64,000 nt of DNA from SMWN01 sp965261165. GTDB lineage: Bacteria; Pseudomonadota; Gammaproteobacteria; Eutrophobiales; Eutrophobiaceae. Made by a program: the position numbers and the translations under genes. This document shows positions 35,915 to 44,893 of the stretch, in pieces. The stretch lies in contig OZ253445.1 of the NCBI GenBank assembly GCA_965261165.1, positions 1,922,001 to 1,986,000 on the forward strand, in the 5' to 3' direction. Each line of letters starts with the position of its first letter. The first letter of the stretch is position 1. The notes beneath the pieces are model-generated. The model saw only the letters and a list, made by a program, of their open reading frames with translations. It did no database searches and was not told the DNA's origin.

Positions 35915-37087
35915 ATGAAAACCACTAAAAAAATAACAATCAATCCTGCGCGTTTGCAATGGTGTTGCGAGGCTATCGATGTGGATATTGATCACCTCTC
36001 TAATGATATTAACATTGCTAAAACCACATTGGAGAAAGCAGAAGTAAGCGTCAAGCAATTAGCAAAGATAGCGCACTATTTTAATCGGGGGTTGTTGTTT
36101 TTCCTTGAACCTGACGATGTGCTTGAAGACAAAATATATTCCCCGCAATTTCGCACCATCAATAACCAGACACCAATACATGACCGCAAGCTCAGAGCGT
36201 TAATCGAGCGTGTTGAAAAGCAAAGACAAGTATATCTTGGCTTGATGGAGGACTTGGGCGAGCCGCTCAAGCCTGATTGGTTACCTGATTTTGCATTAAG
36301 TAACCGCAACATAAAACAAGCCAGTGCCAATGTGCGGCAATGGTTAAACCTGCCTGATGACGGTGAATTTGAAGACTTACGCCGTGCAGTTGAAAGCAAG
36401 GGTATTATGGTATTTGTCATGAGCGGTTATAAGGGAAAATGGCAGATGGATAAAAACAATCCAGTGCGTGGTTTTTCTCTTTGTTACGACACTTTGCCGA
36501 TTATCGTTATTAAAAAACAGGCAAGTCAGGGCGCGCAAGCCTTTACCTTGATGCACGAGTTAGCCCATTTGCTGATACATAGAGAAAGTGCCATTGATGA
36601 TGCAGAGAATTTTTATAACTATCAAGGCAAGGAAAAAGATGCCAATGAGTTTGCCGGAAATCTGTTAATGCCCGATGGTTTTTTAAGGCAGATTAACGTG
36701 GCGGAGTTGCTGAGTTTAGAAGTTGGTGAATACGATGATTTTTTAGCTGATTTTAAGAATAATTGGTGCGTAAGCGGTGAAGCGATATTGGTCAGATTAT
36801 TAAATGAGAACAAAATAACCCAAGCGCATTACAACGATTATAAAGCATTTAAAGAACAGCAAGAAAGGGCAAGACAAAGAGAAGAGGAAAGAAAAAAAGC
36901 GTTAGGAACTGCACCAAAAATCCCGCGCCAATACCGCCATAGAGAACCACTCAGCACTTTTGGCAAGCCCTTTGTTCATGCCGTATTTGATGCCTTTTAT
37001 GATAAGCATATTACCCTGGCCAAAGCCAGCACCTATTTAGATAATTTGAAAATTACTGATGTACGTAAATTGGAAAAATATGTATAG
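35915..37087 (+). CDS. ImmA/IrrE family metallopeptidase
   Basis: A 390-residue protein. The N-terminal 75 residues look like a short helical DNA-binding-like region. The metallopeptidase motif HELAHLLIH (HExxH) is near residue 215, with a downstream acidic segment ANEFAGNLLMP that supplies a further ligand. The C-terminal part is charged and may form a coil. Such proteins often act as antitoxin or regulator next to PIN-domain toxins. Its stop overlaps the start of the PIN gene by 8 bp. Confidence 0.88.
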   Translation: MKTTKKITINPARLQWCCEAIDVDIDHLSNDINIAKTTLEKAEVSVKQLAKIAHYFNRGLLFFLEPDDVLEDKIYSPQFRTINNQTPIHDRKLRALIERVEKQRQVYLGLMEDLGEPLKPDWLPDFALSNRNIKQASANVRQWLNLPDDGEFEDLRRAVESKGIMVFVMSGYKGKWQMDKNNPVRGFSLCYDTLPIIVIKKQASQGAQAFTLMHELAHLLIHRESAIDDAENFYNYQGKEKDANEFAGNLLMPDGFLRQINVAELLSLEVGEYDDFLADFKNNWCVSGEAILVRLLNENKITQAHYNDYKAFKEQQERARQREEERKKALGTAPKIPRQYRHREPLSTFGKPFVHAVFDAFYDKHITLAKASTYLDNLKITDVRKLEKYV

Positions 37088-37547
37088 CTTTGATGCGTCA
37101 TCTATGATCCATGCTTGGGATAATTATCCTCCTAAAAATCAACACTTCGATGCGTTATGGGAGTGGATAGCTGAAGAAATTATTAAGAAGAAATTTTGTA
37201 TATCAAAAATAGCACTCGATGAGGTAGGTCATAAAATACCTGAATGCGGAGTATGGCTTAAAGATAAAGATATTAAAATTTATCCTTTGACTCCATTAAT
37301 CTTATCAAGAGCAAGTCAAATAAAAGCACTTTTAGGAATAAAAGAAGAGCAATATGGCAAAGGTGTAGGGGAAAATGATTTGTTTATTATTGCAACTTCA
37401 AAAGAAATAGGAGCTATTTTGGCCACCGAAGAAAAGCGGCAAAATAGTTTGCCACTATTAAAACCTAACTACAAAATTCCAGCAGTCTGCAATATGCAGG
37501 AAGTTAATGTTGGCTGTAGCTGCTTTGTTGATTTGCTAAGAAAATAA
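37080..37547 (+). CDS. PIN-like toxin of the DUF4411 type
   Basis: A 155-residue PIN-fold protein. YSFDASSMIHAWDNYPP holds the first catalytic Asp. A central EVGH segment and ENDLFIIATSKEIGAILATEE hold later acidic residues. PIN proteins are Mg-dependent ribonucleases, and DUF4411 genes commonly pair with ImmA-type genes, as here. The start at 37080 overlaps the ImmA stop; an ATG at 37059 would add seven residues ahead of the conserved strand. Confidence 0.82.
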   Translation: MYSFDASSMIHAWDNYPPKNQHFDALWEWIAEEIIKKKFCISKIALDEVGHKIPECGVWLKDKDIKIYPLTPLILSRASQIKALLGIKEEQYGKGVGENDLFIIATSKEIGAILATEEKRQNSLPLLKPNYKIPAVCNMQEVNVGCSCFVDLLRK

Positions 37548-37599
37548 AGCCATGCACGAGGAATACGAACGCCTAAAGAAAGCTACAAACCAAAAACTA

Positions 37600-37672
37600 A
37601 AGTTTGTTGGCATCTTTGACTAAATAGATACAAACTGGCATACTTTGTTGGCATCTTTGTAAAGAAGGATAC
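37600..37672. repeat. Imperfect direct repeat upstream of fic
   Basis: TTTGTTGGCATCTTTG followed by a spaced GATACAAACT occurs twice in the 130 bp between the PIN and fic genes. It could be a duplicated operator or promoter. A 23-codon open frame starting at 37553 runs into it and is probably not a gene. Confidence 0.6.
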
Positions 37673-37677
37673 AAACT

Positions 37678-38820
37678 ATGAAAAGTTTAATCGGGCAGTT
37701 AATTCGTCAACCGGCTGGGTTTGATGCTTTTATACCGCATAAATTTCCACCAAAATCTGGCTTTGTGTTTAGCCCAAAAATCATTAAAAAGAGCAACACA
37801 GCGGCCAGATTGTTGGGGAAATTAGACGGTATCACTAAATTGTTGCCAGATGCCGATTTCTTTTTGCTGATGTATCTACGAAAAGATGCCACCGCATCAA
37901 GTCAAATTGAAGGAACCCAAGCCACCTTGATTGATGCAATTGAGGCTACGCTACAAGCTAATCCCAGCGTTCCAGAAGACGTGGATGATATCTTGCATTA
38001 TATTAACGCTTTAAATTATGGCATGAAGCGAGTAGAAAATGACGAATTGCCACTTTCACTGCGACTTATTAAAGAATTACACAAAGAATTGATGACACAA
38101 GCTAGAGCCAGTCATTTTTCTGACCCGGGAGAGCTCAGAAAATCACAAAATTGGATTGGTGGGACGCGACCCGATAACGCACAATTTGTGCCGCCTCCAG
38201 TGGCTGAAATGAATAAATCTTTATCTGATTTGGAGCGGTTTATCCATGCTGATGATGACTATGTAGATATTATAAAGGCGGGATTAGTGCATGCCCAGTT
38301 TGAAACAATTCATCCGTTTTTAGATGGCAACGGCAGAACGGGCAGAATGTTGATTACATTTTATTTATGGCATACGAACTGTCTTGAAAAGCCAGTCCTC
38401 TTTCTTTCTTCTTACTTCAAAAAGCATCAAACAACCTATTATGAAAAAATCAATGGCTATCATCGAGGCGACATTATTCCATGGCTTGATTTTTTTCTGG
38501 ATGGTGTTATTGAGGTTTCTACTCAGGCAGTAACAACGGTGGAGCAAATCGCGGTTTTGCGCGAGCAAGATATTCTGAAAATTCAACAATTAGGTGTCAG
38601 AGCCTCAAAAAGCGCGACTAATATTTTACCTGAACTGTACAAACAACCTATTGTTAATACGATACTTATTCAGAAATGGACCGGCTTTAGCCGTGCCGGG
38701 GCGCAAAAAGTCATTGATCGATTCGTTAAAATGGGCATTCTGCATCTGAAACAGCAAGATAAAAAATATCGACAATGTTATGTTTATAGCGATTACATTA
38801 ACATTTTTATAGATGAATAA
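37678..38820 (+). CDS. Fic family protein
   Basis: A 380-residue putative AMP-transferase. The catalytic motif HPFLDGNGRTGR is near residue 211 and complete. An N-terminal inhibitory motif S-x-x-IEGT (SSQIEGT) lies near residue 75, so activity is probably self-restrained. A C-terminal winged-helix-like segment (FSRAGAQKVIDRFVKMGIL) is typical of Fic proteins in restriction islands. Its TAA overlaps the hsdR ATG by one base. The target is unknown. Confidence 0.9.
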   Translation: MKSLIGQLIRQPAGFDAFIPHKFPPKSGFVFSPKIIKKSNTAARLLGKLDGITKLLPDADFFLLMYLRKDATASSQIEGTQATLIDAIEATLQANPSVPEDVDDILHYINALNYGMKRVENDELPLSLRLIKELHKELMTQARASHFSDPGELRKSQNWIGGTRPDNAQFVPPPVAEMNKSLSDLERFIHADDDYVDIIKAGLVHAQFETIHPFLDGNGRTGRMLITFYLWHTNCLEKPVLFLSSYFKKHQTTYYEKINGYHRGDIIPWLDFFLDGVIEVSTQAVTTVEQIAVLREQDILKIQQLGVRASKSATNILPELYKQPIVNTILIQKWTGFSRAGAQKVIDRFVKMGILHLKQQDKKYRQCYVYSDYINIFIDE

Positions 38821-41243
38821 TGAACGAAGCCGACACCCGAGCAGAATTGATTGAACCCAAGCTAAAAGCCAGCGGCTGGGGTGTTACGGGTACAAAGATT
38901 CTGCGTGAGCATACAATTACCGCTGGCAGGATACAGGTAGGCGGTGGGCGAGGTCGGGTGTTGATTGCCGATTATGTATTGGTTTACAAGGGCGTAAAGC
39001 TGGCCGTAGTCGAGGCGAAAAGGGAGGGGTTGGCAGCGAGTGAGGGGGTGCAGCAGGCGAAACTTTATGCGGAAAAATTAAAGGCAGTGATTGCCTATGC
39101 CAGCAACGGTAGAGAAATTTACCAAATCTGCATGAACACGGGCAAGGAGAGTTTGGTGGCGGATTTTCTAAGCCCGGATGAAATGTGGAACAAGGCGTAT
39201 CCACCGGAATCACTGCTCCCACTCACCACAGCATGGCGGGATAAATTCACCAGCATTGCCTTTGAGGATAAAAGCGGCACTTGGCAACCGCGTTACTATC
39301 AAGAGCTTGCCATTCGCAATACTTTGCAGGCGATTGCACAGGGTGAAGCGCGCATCTTGCTGACCCTTGCCACCGGAACCGGCAAAACGGCGATTGCTTT
39401 TCAAATTGCCTGGGTTTTGTTTCATACGCGCTGGAATCTGTCAGTCAACACTCATGCGCATCAAGCGAGGCGGCCACGAATTTTGTTTTTAGCGGATCGT
39501 AATATCCTCGCCGACCAAGCGTTTAATGCGTTTTCTGCTTTTCCAGACGATGCCATGGTGCGTATAAAACCAAGTGAAATTCGGCGGGATGGCAGGGTAC
39601 CGACCAACGGCAACATCTTTTTCACGATTTTCCAGTCCTTTATGTCTGGTGCAGATGAAGCTGGCAATCCCGCGCCTTATTTTGGTGAATATCCAAAAGA
39701 TTATTTTGATTTGATTATCATTGACGAATGCCATAGAGGAGGCGCGAATGACGAGGGCAATTGGCGCGGCATTTTAGATTACTTTGCGCCGGCTGTGCAG
39801 TTGGGTTTGACCGCGACACCAAGGCGCGCCGACAACGTGGATACTTATCGCTATTTTGGCGAGCCGGTTTATACCTACCCGCTCAAAGAAGGGATTAGCG
39901 ATGGCTTTCTAACCCCGTTTAAGGTGCGGCGTATCGAGACCAGCATTGATGAATATATTTACGAAAGTGATGATGAGGTGATTGACGGGGAGATAGAACC
40001 CGACAAAATATACACCGAACAGGATTTTAATACGAAGATTGAGATAAAAGCGCGTGAAAATAAGCGTGTGCAGATATTCATGAATGCCGCCAATGAAAAC
40101 GAAAAGACCATTATTTTCTGCGCCAATCAAGCCCACGCCGCGCTGATTCGTGATTTGGTGAATCAAAACAAGCCAGCCAGCAGCACCCTCAATTATTGTG
40201 TTCGCGTTACGGCGAATGATGGCGAAATAGGCGAGCAGTTTTTACGCGAATTTCAAGACAACGAAAAATCACTGCCCACCGTGTTGACGACCTCGAAAAA
40301 ACTCTCAACCGGTGTCGATGCGCGCGATATTCGTAATATTGTTTTGCTGCGTCCAGTCAAGCAGATGATTGAATTTAAGCAGATTATCGGGCGCGGCACA
40401 CGGCTTTTTGATGACAAAGAATTTTTTACTGTTTATGATTTTGTCGATGCCTATGAAAAGTTCTCGGACCCAGAATGGGACGGCGAGCCGATTGCAGAAT
40501 CCCCTTGCGAAGTGTGCCGGGCAACACCTTGCATCTGTGCAACGACAAGTATATCGACCAAACCCTGCGCCAAATGCGGTTATATGCCTTGCAGATGCAG
40601 CAGGGAACCGCCCCCACCCTGTTATAAATGCGGACAAACGCCCTGTATTTGCACCAATAGAATCAAGATAAAACTGGCAGATGGCAAGGCGCGTGAGATA
40701 ATACATAGCATAACCACTTCATTTTTGGATGCGGACGGCAAACTCATATCAGCACAGCAGTTTTTATCCCTTCTGTTTGGCGAATTGCATCGTTCTTTCA
40801 AGAACGAAGCAGAATTACGCCGCCTTTGGAGTGCGCCGACAACCCGAAAAACCCTGCTTGATCAATTAGCTGAAGCTGGCTTCAATAAAGAAGCACTGCT
40901 CACATTACAAAAAATCATTGATGCAGAAAAAAGCGATTTATTTGATGTGCTGGAATATGTCTTTAACAGCGATATAAAACCAATCACCCGAGCGCAGCGC
41001 GTGTTTGCGGCACAGGAAACGGTTTATACCCTGTGCGATGAGCAACAAAAAGAATTTATCCGTTTTGTATTGCGAAAGTATATTGAAAGCGGTGTTGGCG
41101 AATTAGCCTTAGAAAAATTACCCGATTTAGTGAAAATAAAATATCAATCAATAGCCGATGCCGAACAAAAACTAGGCAAAGCTGAAAACATCCGCCTATT
41201 GTTTAGCGATTTTCAGCAGCATCTGTATCGCCAAGCGGCATAA
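38820..41243 (+). CDS. hsdR: Type I restriction endonuclease subunit HsdR
   Basis: Motor and nuclease subunit of 807 residues. An N-terminal restriction domain contains VVEAKRE. The DEAD-box motor has ATGTGKTAIAF (near residue 184), DECHRGG (near 301), TATPRR, and IGRGTRLF (motif VI). Between the motor and the C-terminus (about residues 560-615) lies an unusual cysteine-rich segment with three C-x2-C/PCxC-type modules (CEVCRATPCIC, CAKCGYMPCRC, CYKCGQTPCIC). The gene is intact. It ends against the gcvT fragment. Confidence 0.93.
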   Translation: MNEADTRAELIEPKLKASGWGVTGTKILREHTITAGRIQVGGGRGRVLIADYVLVYKGVKLAVVEAKREGLAASEGVQQAKLYAEKLKAVIAYASNGREIYQICMNTGKESLVADFLSPDEMWNKAYPPESLLPLTTAWRDKFTSIAFEDKSGTWQPRYYQELAIRNTLQAIAQGEARILLTLATGTGKTAIAFQIAWVLFHTRWNLSVNTHAHQARRPRILFLADRNILADQAFNAFSAFPDDAMVRIKPSEIRRDGRVPTNGNIFFTIFQSFMSGADEAGNPAPYFGEYPKDYFDLIIIDECHRGGANDEGNWRGILDYFAPAVQLGLTATPRRADNVDTYRYFGEPVYTYPLKEGISDGFLTPFKVRRIETSIDEYIYESDDEVIDGEIEPDKIYTEQDFNTKIEIKARENKRVQIFMNAANENEKTIIFCANQAHAALIRDLVNQNKPASSTLNYCVRVTANDGEIGEQFLREFQDNEKSLPTVLTTSKKLSTGVDARDIRNIVLLRPVKQMIEFKQIIGRGTRLFDDKEFFTVYDFVDAYEKFSDPEWDGEPIAESPCEVCRATPCICATTSISTKPCAKCGYMPCRCSREPPPPCYKCGQTPCICTNRIKIKLADGKAREIIHSITTSFLDADGKLISAQQFLSLLFGELHRSFKNEAELRRLWSAPTTRKTLLDQLAEAGFNKEALLTLQKIIDAEKSDLFDVLEYVFNSDIKPITRAQRVFAAQETVYTLCDEQQKEFIRFVLRKYIESGVGELALEKLPDLVKIKYQSIADAEQKLGKAENIRLLFSDFQQHLYRQAA

Positions 41244-41244
41244 C

Positions 41245-41466
41245 CAAGCCAGACCACTTTGCCGGCACCGGCATCTCCAATAAGCGTGCCGCATTTTCCC
41301 CGAAACTTCGAATCTGTCCCATGTGAGAAACATCAAACAAGCCGGCTTTTTCACGGGTATGTAGATGCTCTTTGATGATACCGTCAGGATAACTCATCGG
41401 CATTTCATAGCCTGAAAAAAGGTACTATTTTGGCTTGTGTCTGTTGATGTAAATCAAACTCATATA
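41245..41466 (-). pseudogene. gcvT: N-terminal fragment of aminomethyltransferase gcvT
   Basis: The minus strand encodes an N-terminal GcvT segment: DLHQQTQAKIVPF, then after a one-base shift in a T6 run GYEMPMSYPDGIIKEHLHT and AGLFDVSHMGQI. It stops about 70 residues in, directly beside the hsdR stop codon. The rest of the gene is absent. It marks the right edge of the restriction island, probably an insertion or deletion endpoint. Confidence 0.85.
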
Positions 41467-41469
41467 TTT

Positions 41470-42000
41470 TGAAGGCTAATGCTCAGGCTCAATATCTATG
41501 GTGGGAATTTATAGGAAAAGTCAGTAGATTTACCCAATCTAGGGGGCGATATTAATTCTTCTTGGTATATTCTTTTGGTCAGTGGGGCGTTCTTATTACG
41601 GTTGATGGGGAAACGGATTTCTGACAGGAAGGTCAGGCGTTCACAGAAGGATATCCGTGCGCCAAGGATGGCGCATTTTTTATTAATTTTTTCCATGACT
41701 ATCTGTTCATTTACCGGTCGGTAATTACTAATAATTAACAATCGGTTAAAAGAAATAAGCTTAACGCCAAGAAAACAACCGCTAAGAAAACAACCGATAG
41801 GGTTTATTAGCAGGGTTTATCGGCAAGTTTTACTCTGTACCAGTACCAGTTATTCTTACTCTTCAATCCCTTTAATTAAGCAGCATTAATTTTCTGCTAT
41901 TCCTTGCATTTTTTCAAGGAAATACCCATTGATTCAGTGGATATTATATTTGTATCTCATTGAAAAATAAGGAATATAAAATAATTTCACTAAATAAGTG
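41470..42000. other. Intergenic region before the phasin gene
   Basis: About 530 bp without a convincing gene; an 81-codon minus-strand frame (41496-41741) has no recognisable features. Short duplications are present (AAGAAAACAACCG twice near 41769). Confidence 0.5.
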
Positions 42001-42035
42001 TGCACTGCACAAAAAATCCTGTATACTGCACTGCA
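42001..42035 (+). promoter_or_regulatory. Phasin promoter with repeated TGCACTGCA
   Basis: A consensus-like -10, TATACT (42022-42027), is flanked by two copies of TGCACTGCA (42001 and near 42026). The repeated motif around a promoter suggests an operator. PhaR-type regulators bind TGC/GCA-rich sites at phasin genes, so that is a possible ligand by inference. Confidence 0.5.
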
Positions 42036-42063
42036 TCAATTAATAAATTACCGGAGAAATACT

Positions 42064-42381
42064 ATGAGCTCATATGCAGAAAAACTAGTTGCACCAGTAC
42101 AAGAACTTAACGCTTTGGCCGTTAAAAATATTGAAGATCTGACCGCATTACAACTGCAAACAATTAAGGAAAATGTAACAGTTGGTGTTGAAACAATCAA
42201 AAGTGCTGCAACTATTGTTGATCTGGAAGGCTTGCAATCTTTCCTGAAAGAGCAAGCTGAAGTAGCCAGAAAGATTACTGAAGACATCTTTGTAAATGTT
42301 CGCACAGTTGCTGAGTTAAGTCAGGGCTCTGCTGTTGAAGCAAGAGAAATTGCAGAAGCTTCTTTGAAAGCTGCTAAATAA
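42064..42381 (+). CDS. Phasin family protein
   Basis: A 105-residue amphipathic, mostly helical protein with no cysteine and the phasin pattern (LVAPVQELNALAVKNIEDL, then QLQTIKENVTVGVETIK). Phasins coat polyhydroxyalkanoate granules or act as small stress proteins. No phaC is in the window, so the granule link is unproven. GGAG is 7 nt before the ATG, and a strong terminator follows, so it is a well-expressed single gene. Confidence 0.85.
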   Translation: MSSYAEKLVAPVQELNALAVKNIEDLTALQLQTIKENVTVGVETIKSAATIVDLEGLQSFLKEQAEVARKITEDIFVNVRTVAELSQGSAVEAREIAEASLKAAK

Positions 42382-42428
42382 CTCCCTGTAGTAAAATCAA
42401 CTCTTCCCCCTAGTTAGTTGGTTCCTAA

Positions 42429-42458
42429 AAAGCCGCCTTTATGGCGGCTTTTTTTTGT
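42429..42458 (+). terminator. Intrinsic terminator after phasin gene
   Basis: The stem AAAAGCCGCC / GGCGGCTTTT with a TTTAT loop is followed by a long T-run. Confidence 0.92.
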
Positions 42459-42563
42459 TGTATCGTGAAATTCATTCGCTTGCTATAGCGGAAATTTGTG
42501 GCAGTTTTCTATATGATTCGCTCGTATCGTACAAAATTCATCATAATTTTGAATAGTTTTGAA

Positions 42564-43526
42564 ATGACACATAACGAAACAAAATCCATAAAGATTGTTA
42601 TTGCGGCGATGTACAAGTTCGTGCGCTTGCCAGATTTCAAGGAATTGCGGGAGAAGTTGCTGCATATCTGTGAAAAACACTCGCTCAAAGGGACACTGCT
42701 TCTGGCAGAAGAAGGCATTAATGGCACCGTAGCGGGTAGTCGAGATGGAATTAATAATCTCTTATATTTTCTCAAGCAGGATTCTAGATTTTTAGATTTG
42801 GAGCATAAGGAATCTTTTGTGTCTGACATGCCTTTTTACAGGATGAAGATCAGACTGAAAAAAGAAATTGTGACCATGGGTATACCCGATGCCGATCCAA
42901 ATCAGTTAAATGGTGCAAAAGTCGATTATAAAGAGTGGAACGCGCTTATTTCTGATCCCGATGTGATTGTTATCGATACACGCAATGAGTATGAGTTTGA
43001 GATTGGCACATTCAAAAATGCGATTTCTCCTAATACGAAAACATTCAGGGAATTTCCTGAGTTCGTAAATAATGAGTTGGGTTCTGATAAACGCAAAAAA
43101 ATCGCAATGTTTTGCACAGGTGGTATACGTTGTGAAAAGGCTACAAACTATATGTTGCAACAGGGATACGAAGATGTTTATCATTTAAATGGGGGTATTC
43201 TTAAATATCTGGAAGAAGTTAAGGCAGAAGAAAATCTCTGGCAAGGCGATTGTTTTGTTTTTGATGGTCGTGTTGCTGTTGATAAGAATCTGGAGCAGGG
43301 CAATTACGAACAGTGTTTCGCATGTCGAATGCCATTGTCGGTAGAAGAGCTGGCATCAAAAAAATATGAGAAAGGTATTTCCTGTCCTCACTGTATAGAT
43401 AACATGACAGATAAAAAATATGAACGCGTTAGCGAAAGACAACGCCAGGTAGGATTGGCAGAAGAAAGGCATCAGCAATATATTGGTGTATCTCAGGAAA
43501 AAGGAAAAAATACTACCGCGAATTAA
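42564..43526 (+). CDS. trhO: tRNA uridine(34) hydroxylase TrhO (rhodanese family)
   Basis: Hydroxylates the wobble uridine of some tRNAs. The 320-residue YceA-type protein has an N-terminal domain (LREKLLHICEKHSLKGTLLLAEEG split, GINGTVAG), a rhodanese domain with catalytic Cys in FCTGGIRCEKAT, and a C-terminal zinc-like pair (CFACRMPL, CPHC). The start at ATG 42564 (MTHNETKS) is preferred over 42498, which adds 22 unconserved residues. Confidence 0.92.
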   Translation: MTHNETKSIKIVIAAMYKFVRLPDFKELREKLLHICEKHSLKGTLLLAEEGINGTVAGSRDGINNLLYFLKQDSRFLDLEHKESFVSDMPFYRMKIRLKKEIVTMGIPDADPNQLNGAKVDYKEWNALISDPDVIVIDTRNEYEFEIGTFKNAISPNTKTFREFPEFVNNELGSDKRKKIAMFCTGGIRCEKATNYMLQQGYEDVYHLNGGILKYLEEVKAEENLWQGDCFVFDGRVAVDKNLEQGNYEQCFACRMPLSVEELASKKYEKGISCPHCIDNMTDKKYERVSERQRQVGLAEERHQQYIGVSQEKGKNTTAN

Positions 43527-43528
43527 GA

Positions 43529-44176
43529 ATGCAAACTACGCCTGTCCTCTATTCATTCCGACGCTGCCCTTATGCCATTCGAGCCAGAATGGCGCTCGAA
43601 TATTCCTCTATTGGCTGTGAATTGCGTGAAGTTTTATTGAGGGATAAACCTCAGGCAATGATAAAACTATCTAACAAGGGGACAGTCCCTGTTTTGCAAC
43701 TAGCAGATGGAACGGTTCTTGATGAAAGTCTGGAGGTGATGTTGTGGGCACTAGAGCAAGCCGATCCAGAGCACTGGTTAGGTGTAGAAGTAGAGATTAC
43801 TCGATTGTTGATTGAGAAGAATGACCATGAATTTAAGCAGTATCTTGACCAATATAAATATTTTCAGAAGTACCCTCAACAATCACAGTTGTTCTACCGA
43901 AAAAAAGCAGAAGAATTCATTAATCTATTAGAAACTAATTTACAAGAACATAATGGCGTAGCATTGGTATCAAACCGATTATCTTTAGCTGATATGGCGA
44001 TTTTCCCTTTTGTCAGACAATTTGCACATGTTGATAGAGAATGGTTCAGCAATAGCCAATACAAAGATCTGATAAGCTGGTTATTAAAATTAGAAAAAAG
44101 CGAATTATTTCTATCGGTAATGGACAAACATGAGCCATGGCAAGAGAATGAAGATGTAGTATTAACTCAAGTATAA
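43529..44176 (+). CDS. Glutathione S-transferase family protein
   Basis: A 215-residue thioredoxin-fold plus helical-domain protein. RRCPYAIRARMAL at the N-terminus carries the CPYA active-site type, TVPVLQL the cis-Pro, and LSLADMAIFPFVRQF is the C-terminal N-capping region. It is close to stringent-starvation/glutaredoxin-2-like GSTs. It starts two bases after trhO and is co-transcribed with it. The substrate is unknown. Confidence 0.88.
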   Translation: MQTTPVLYSFRRCPYAIRARMALEYSSIGCELREVLLRDKPQAMIKLSNKGTVPVLQLADGTVLDESLEVMLWALEQADPEHWLGVEVEITRLLIEKNDHEFKQYLDQYKYFQKYPQQSQLFYRKKAEEFINLLETNLQEHNGVALVSNRLSLADMAIFPFVRQFAHVDREWFSNSQYKDLISWLLKLEKSELFLSVMDKHEPWQENEDVVLTQV

Positions 44177-44207
44177 TGAGATAAATTAATGAGGGAGAGA
44201 AACTAGA

Positions 44208-44861
44208 ATGCTGAACATAACACATGGCAAAGGCACTGGATTGATAGTGCCAATATTTTTTTTATGTCTTTTTATGAATTCATCTGTTCTTGCAAATGAA
44301 GGAGCTATGCCTGTAGATGTAGTCATAGAAGATGTAGTCATAGAAGATGTAGTCATAGAAGATGTAGTCATAGAAACAAAATTTGGCAATATAGAATTGA
44401 AATTATTTCCTGACGTTGCGCCAGGTCATGTTGAGAATTTTTTAAAGCTAGCAAAATCTGCATTTTATGATGGCACGACCTTTCATAGAGTCATTCCTGG
44501 TTTTATGATTCAAGGTGGCGATCCAAATAGTAAGAGCACGGACAGATCAAGTCATGGGACAGGCGGGCCAGGCTATTCAATTGGCGCGGAATTTAATAGC
44601 AAGCCTCATGTTAGAGGTGCTTTGTCGATGGCTCGTTCGCACGATCCAGATAGTGCAGGCTCTCAGTTCTTTATTGTGATAGGGAAATCCAGTTTTCTGG
44701 ATAATCAATATACCGTTTTTGGCGAAGTAGTCAGTGGTATGGATGTGGCGGATAAAATTGTTTCTCAGGAGAGAGATGGTCGCGATAATCCGATTGAGCG
44801 TGTTGAGATGACTATACGTGCTATCGAGCCCGAGAAAAATGAAGCTAAAGGCGAAGAATAA
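44208..44861 (+). CDS. Periplasmic cyclophilin-type peptidyl-prolyl isomerase
   Basis: A 217-residue protein with a signal peptide (ending near SVLANE) and a full cyclophilin domain (FHRVIPGFMIQGGDP, SMARSHDPDSAGSQFFI, FGEVVSGMDV). Between them lies a tandem VVIED repeat encoded by four perfect 15-bp units (44316-44375), which lengthens the N-terminal strand region. It probably assists folding in the periplasm. GAGGGAGAG precedes the start. Confidence 0.92.
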   Translation: MLNITHGKGTGLIVPIFFLCLFMNSSVLANEGAMPVDVVIEDVVIEDVVIEDVVIETKFGNIELKLFPDVAPGHVENFLKLAKSAFYDGTTFHRVIPGFMIQGGDPNSKSTDRSSHGTGGPGYSIGAEFNSKPHVRGALSMARSHDPDSAGSQFFIVIGKSSFLDNQYTVFGEVVSGMDVADKIVSQERDGRDNPIERVEMTIRAIEPEKNEAKGEE

Positions 44862-44893
44862 TCATAAGCTACCCATTTTTTTCAAACTAAATA

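Noticed and set aside
28100..41500. Integrase-borne genomic island with att sites
   Set aside because: No integrase, tRNA gene or matching direct repeats were found at the edges of the defence region.
41496..41741. 81-codon minus-strand open frame
   Set aside because: No recognisable motif or ribosome site; it lies in repeat-rich intergenic DNA.
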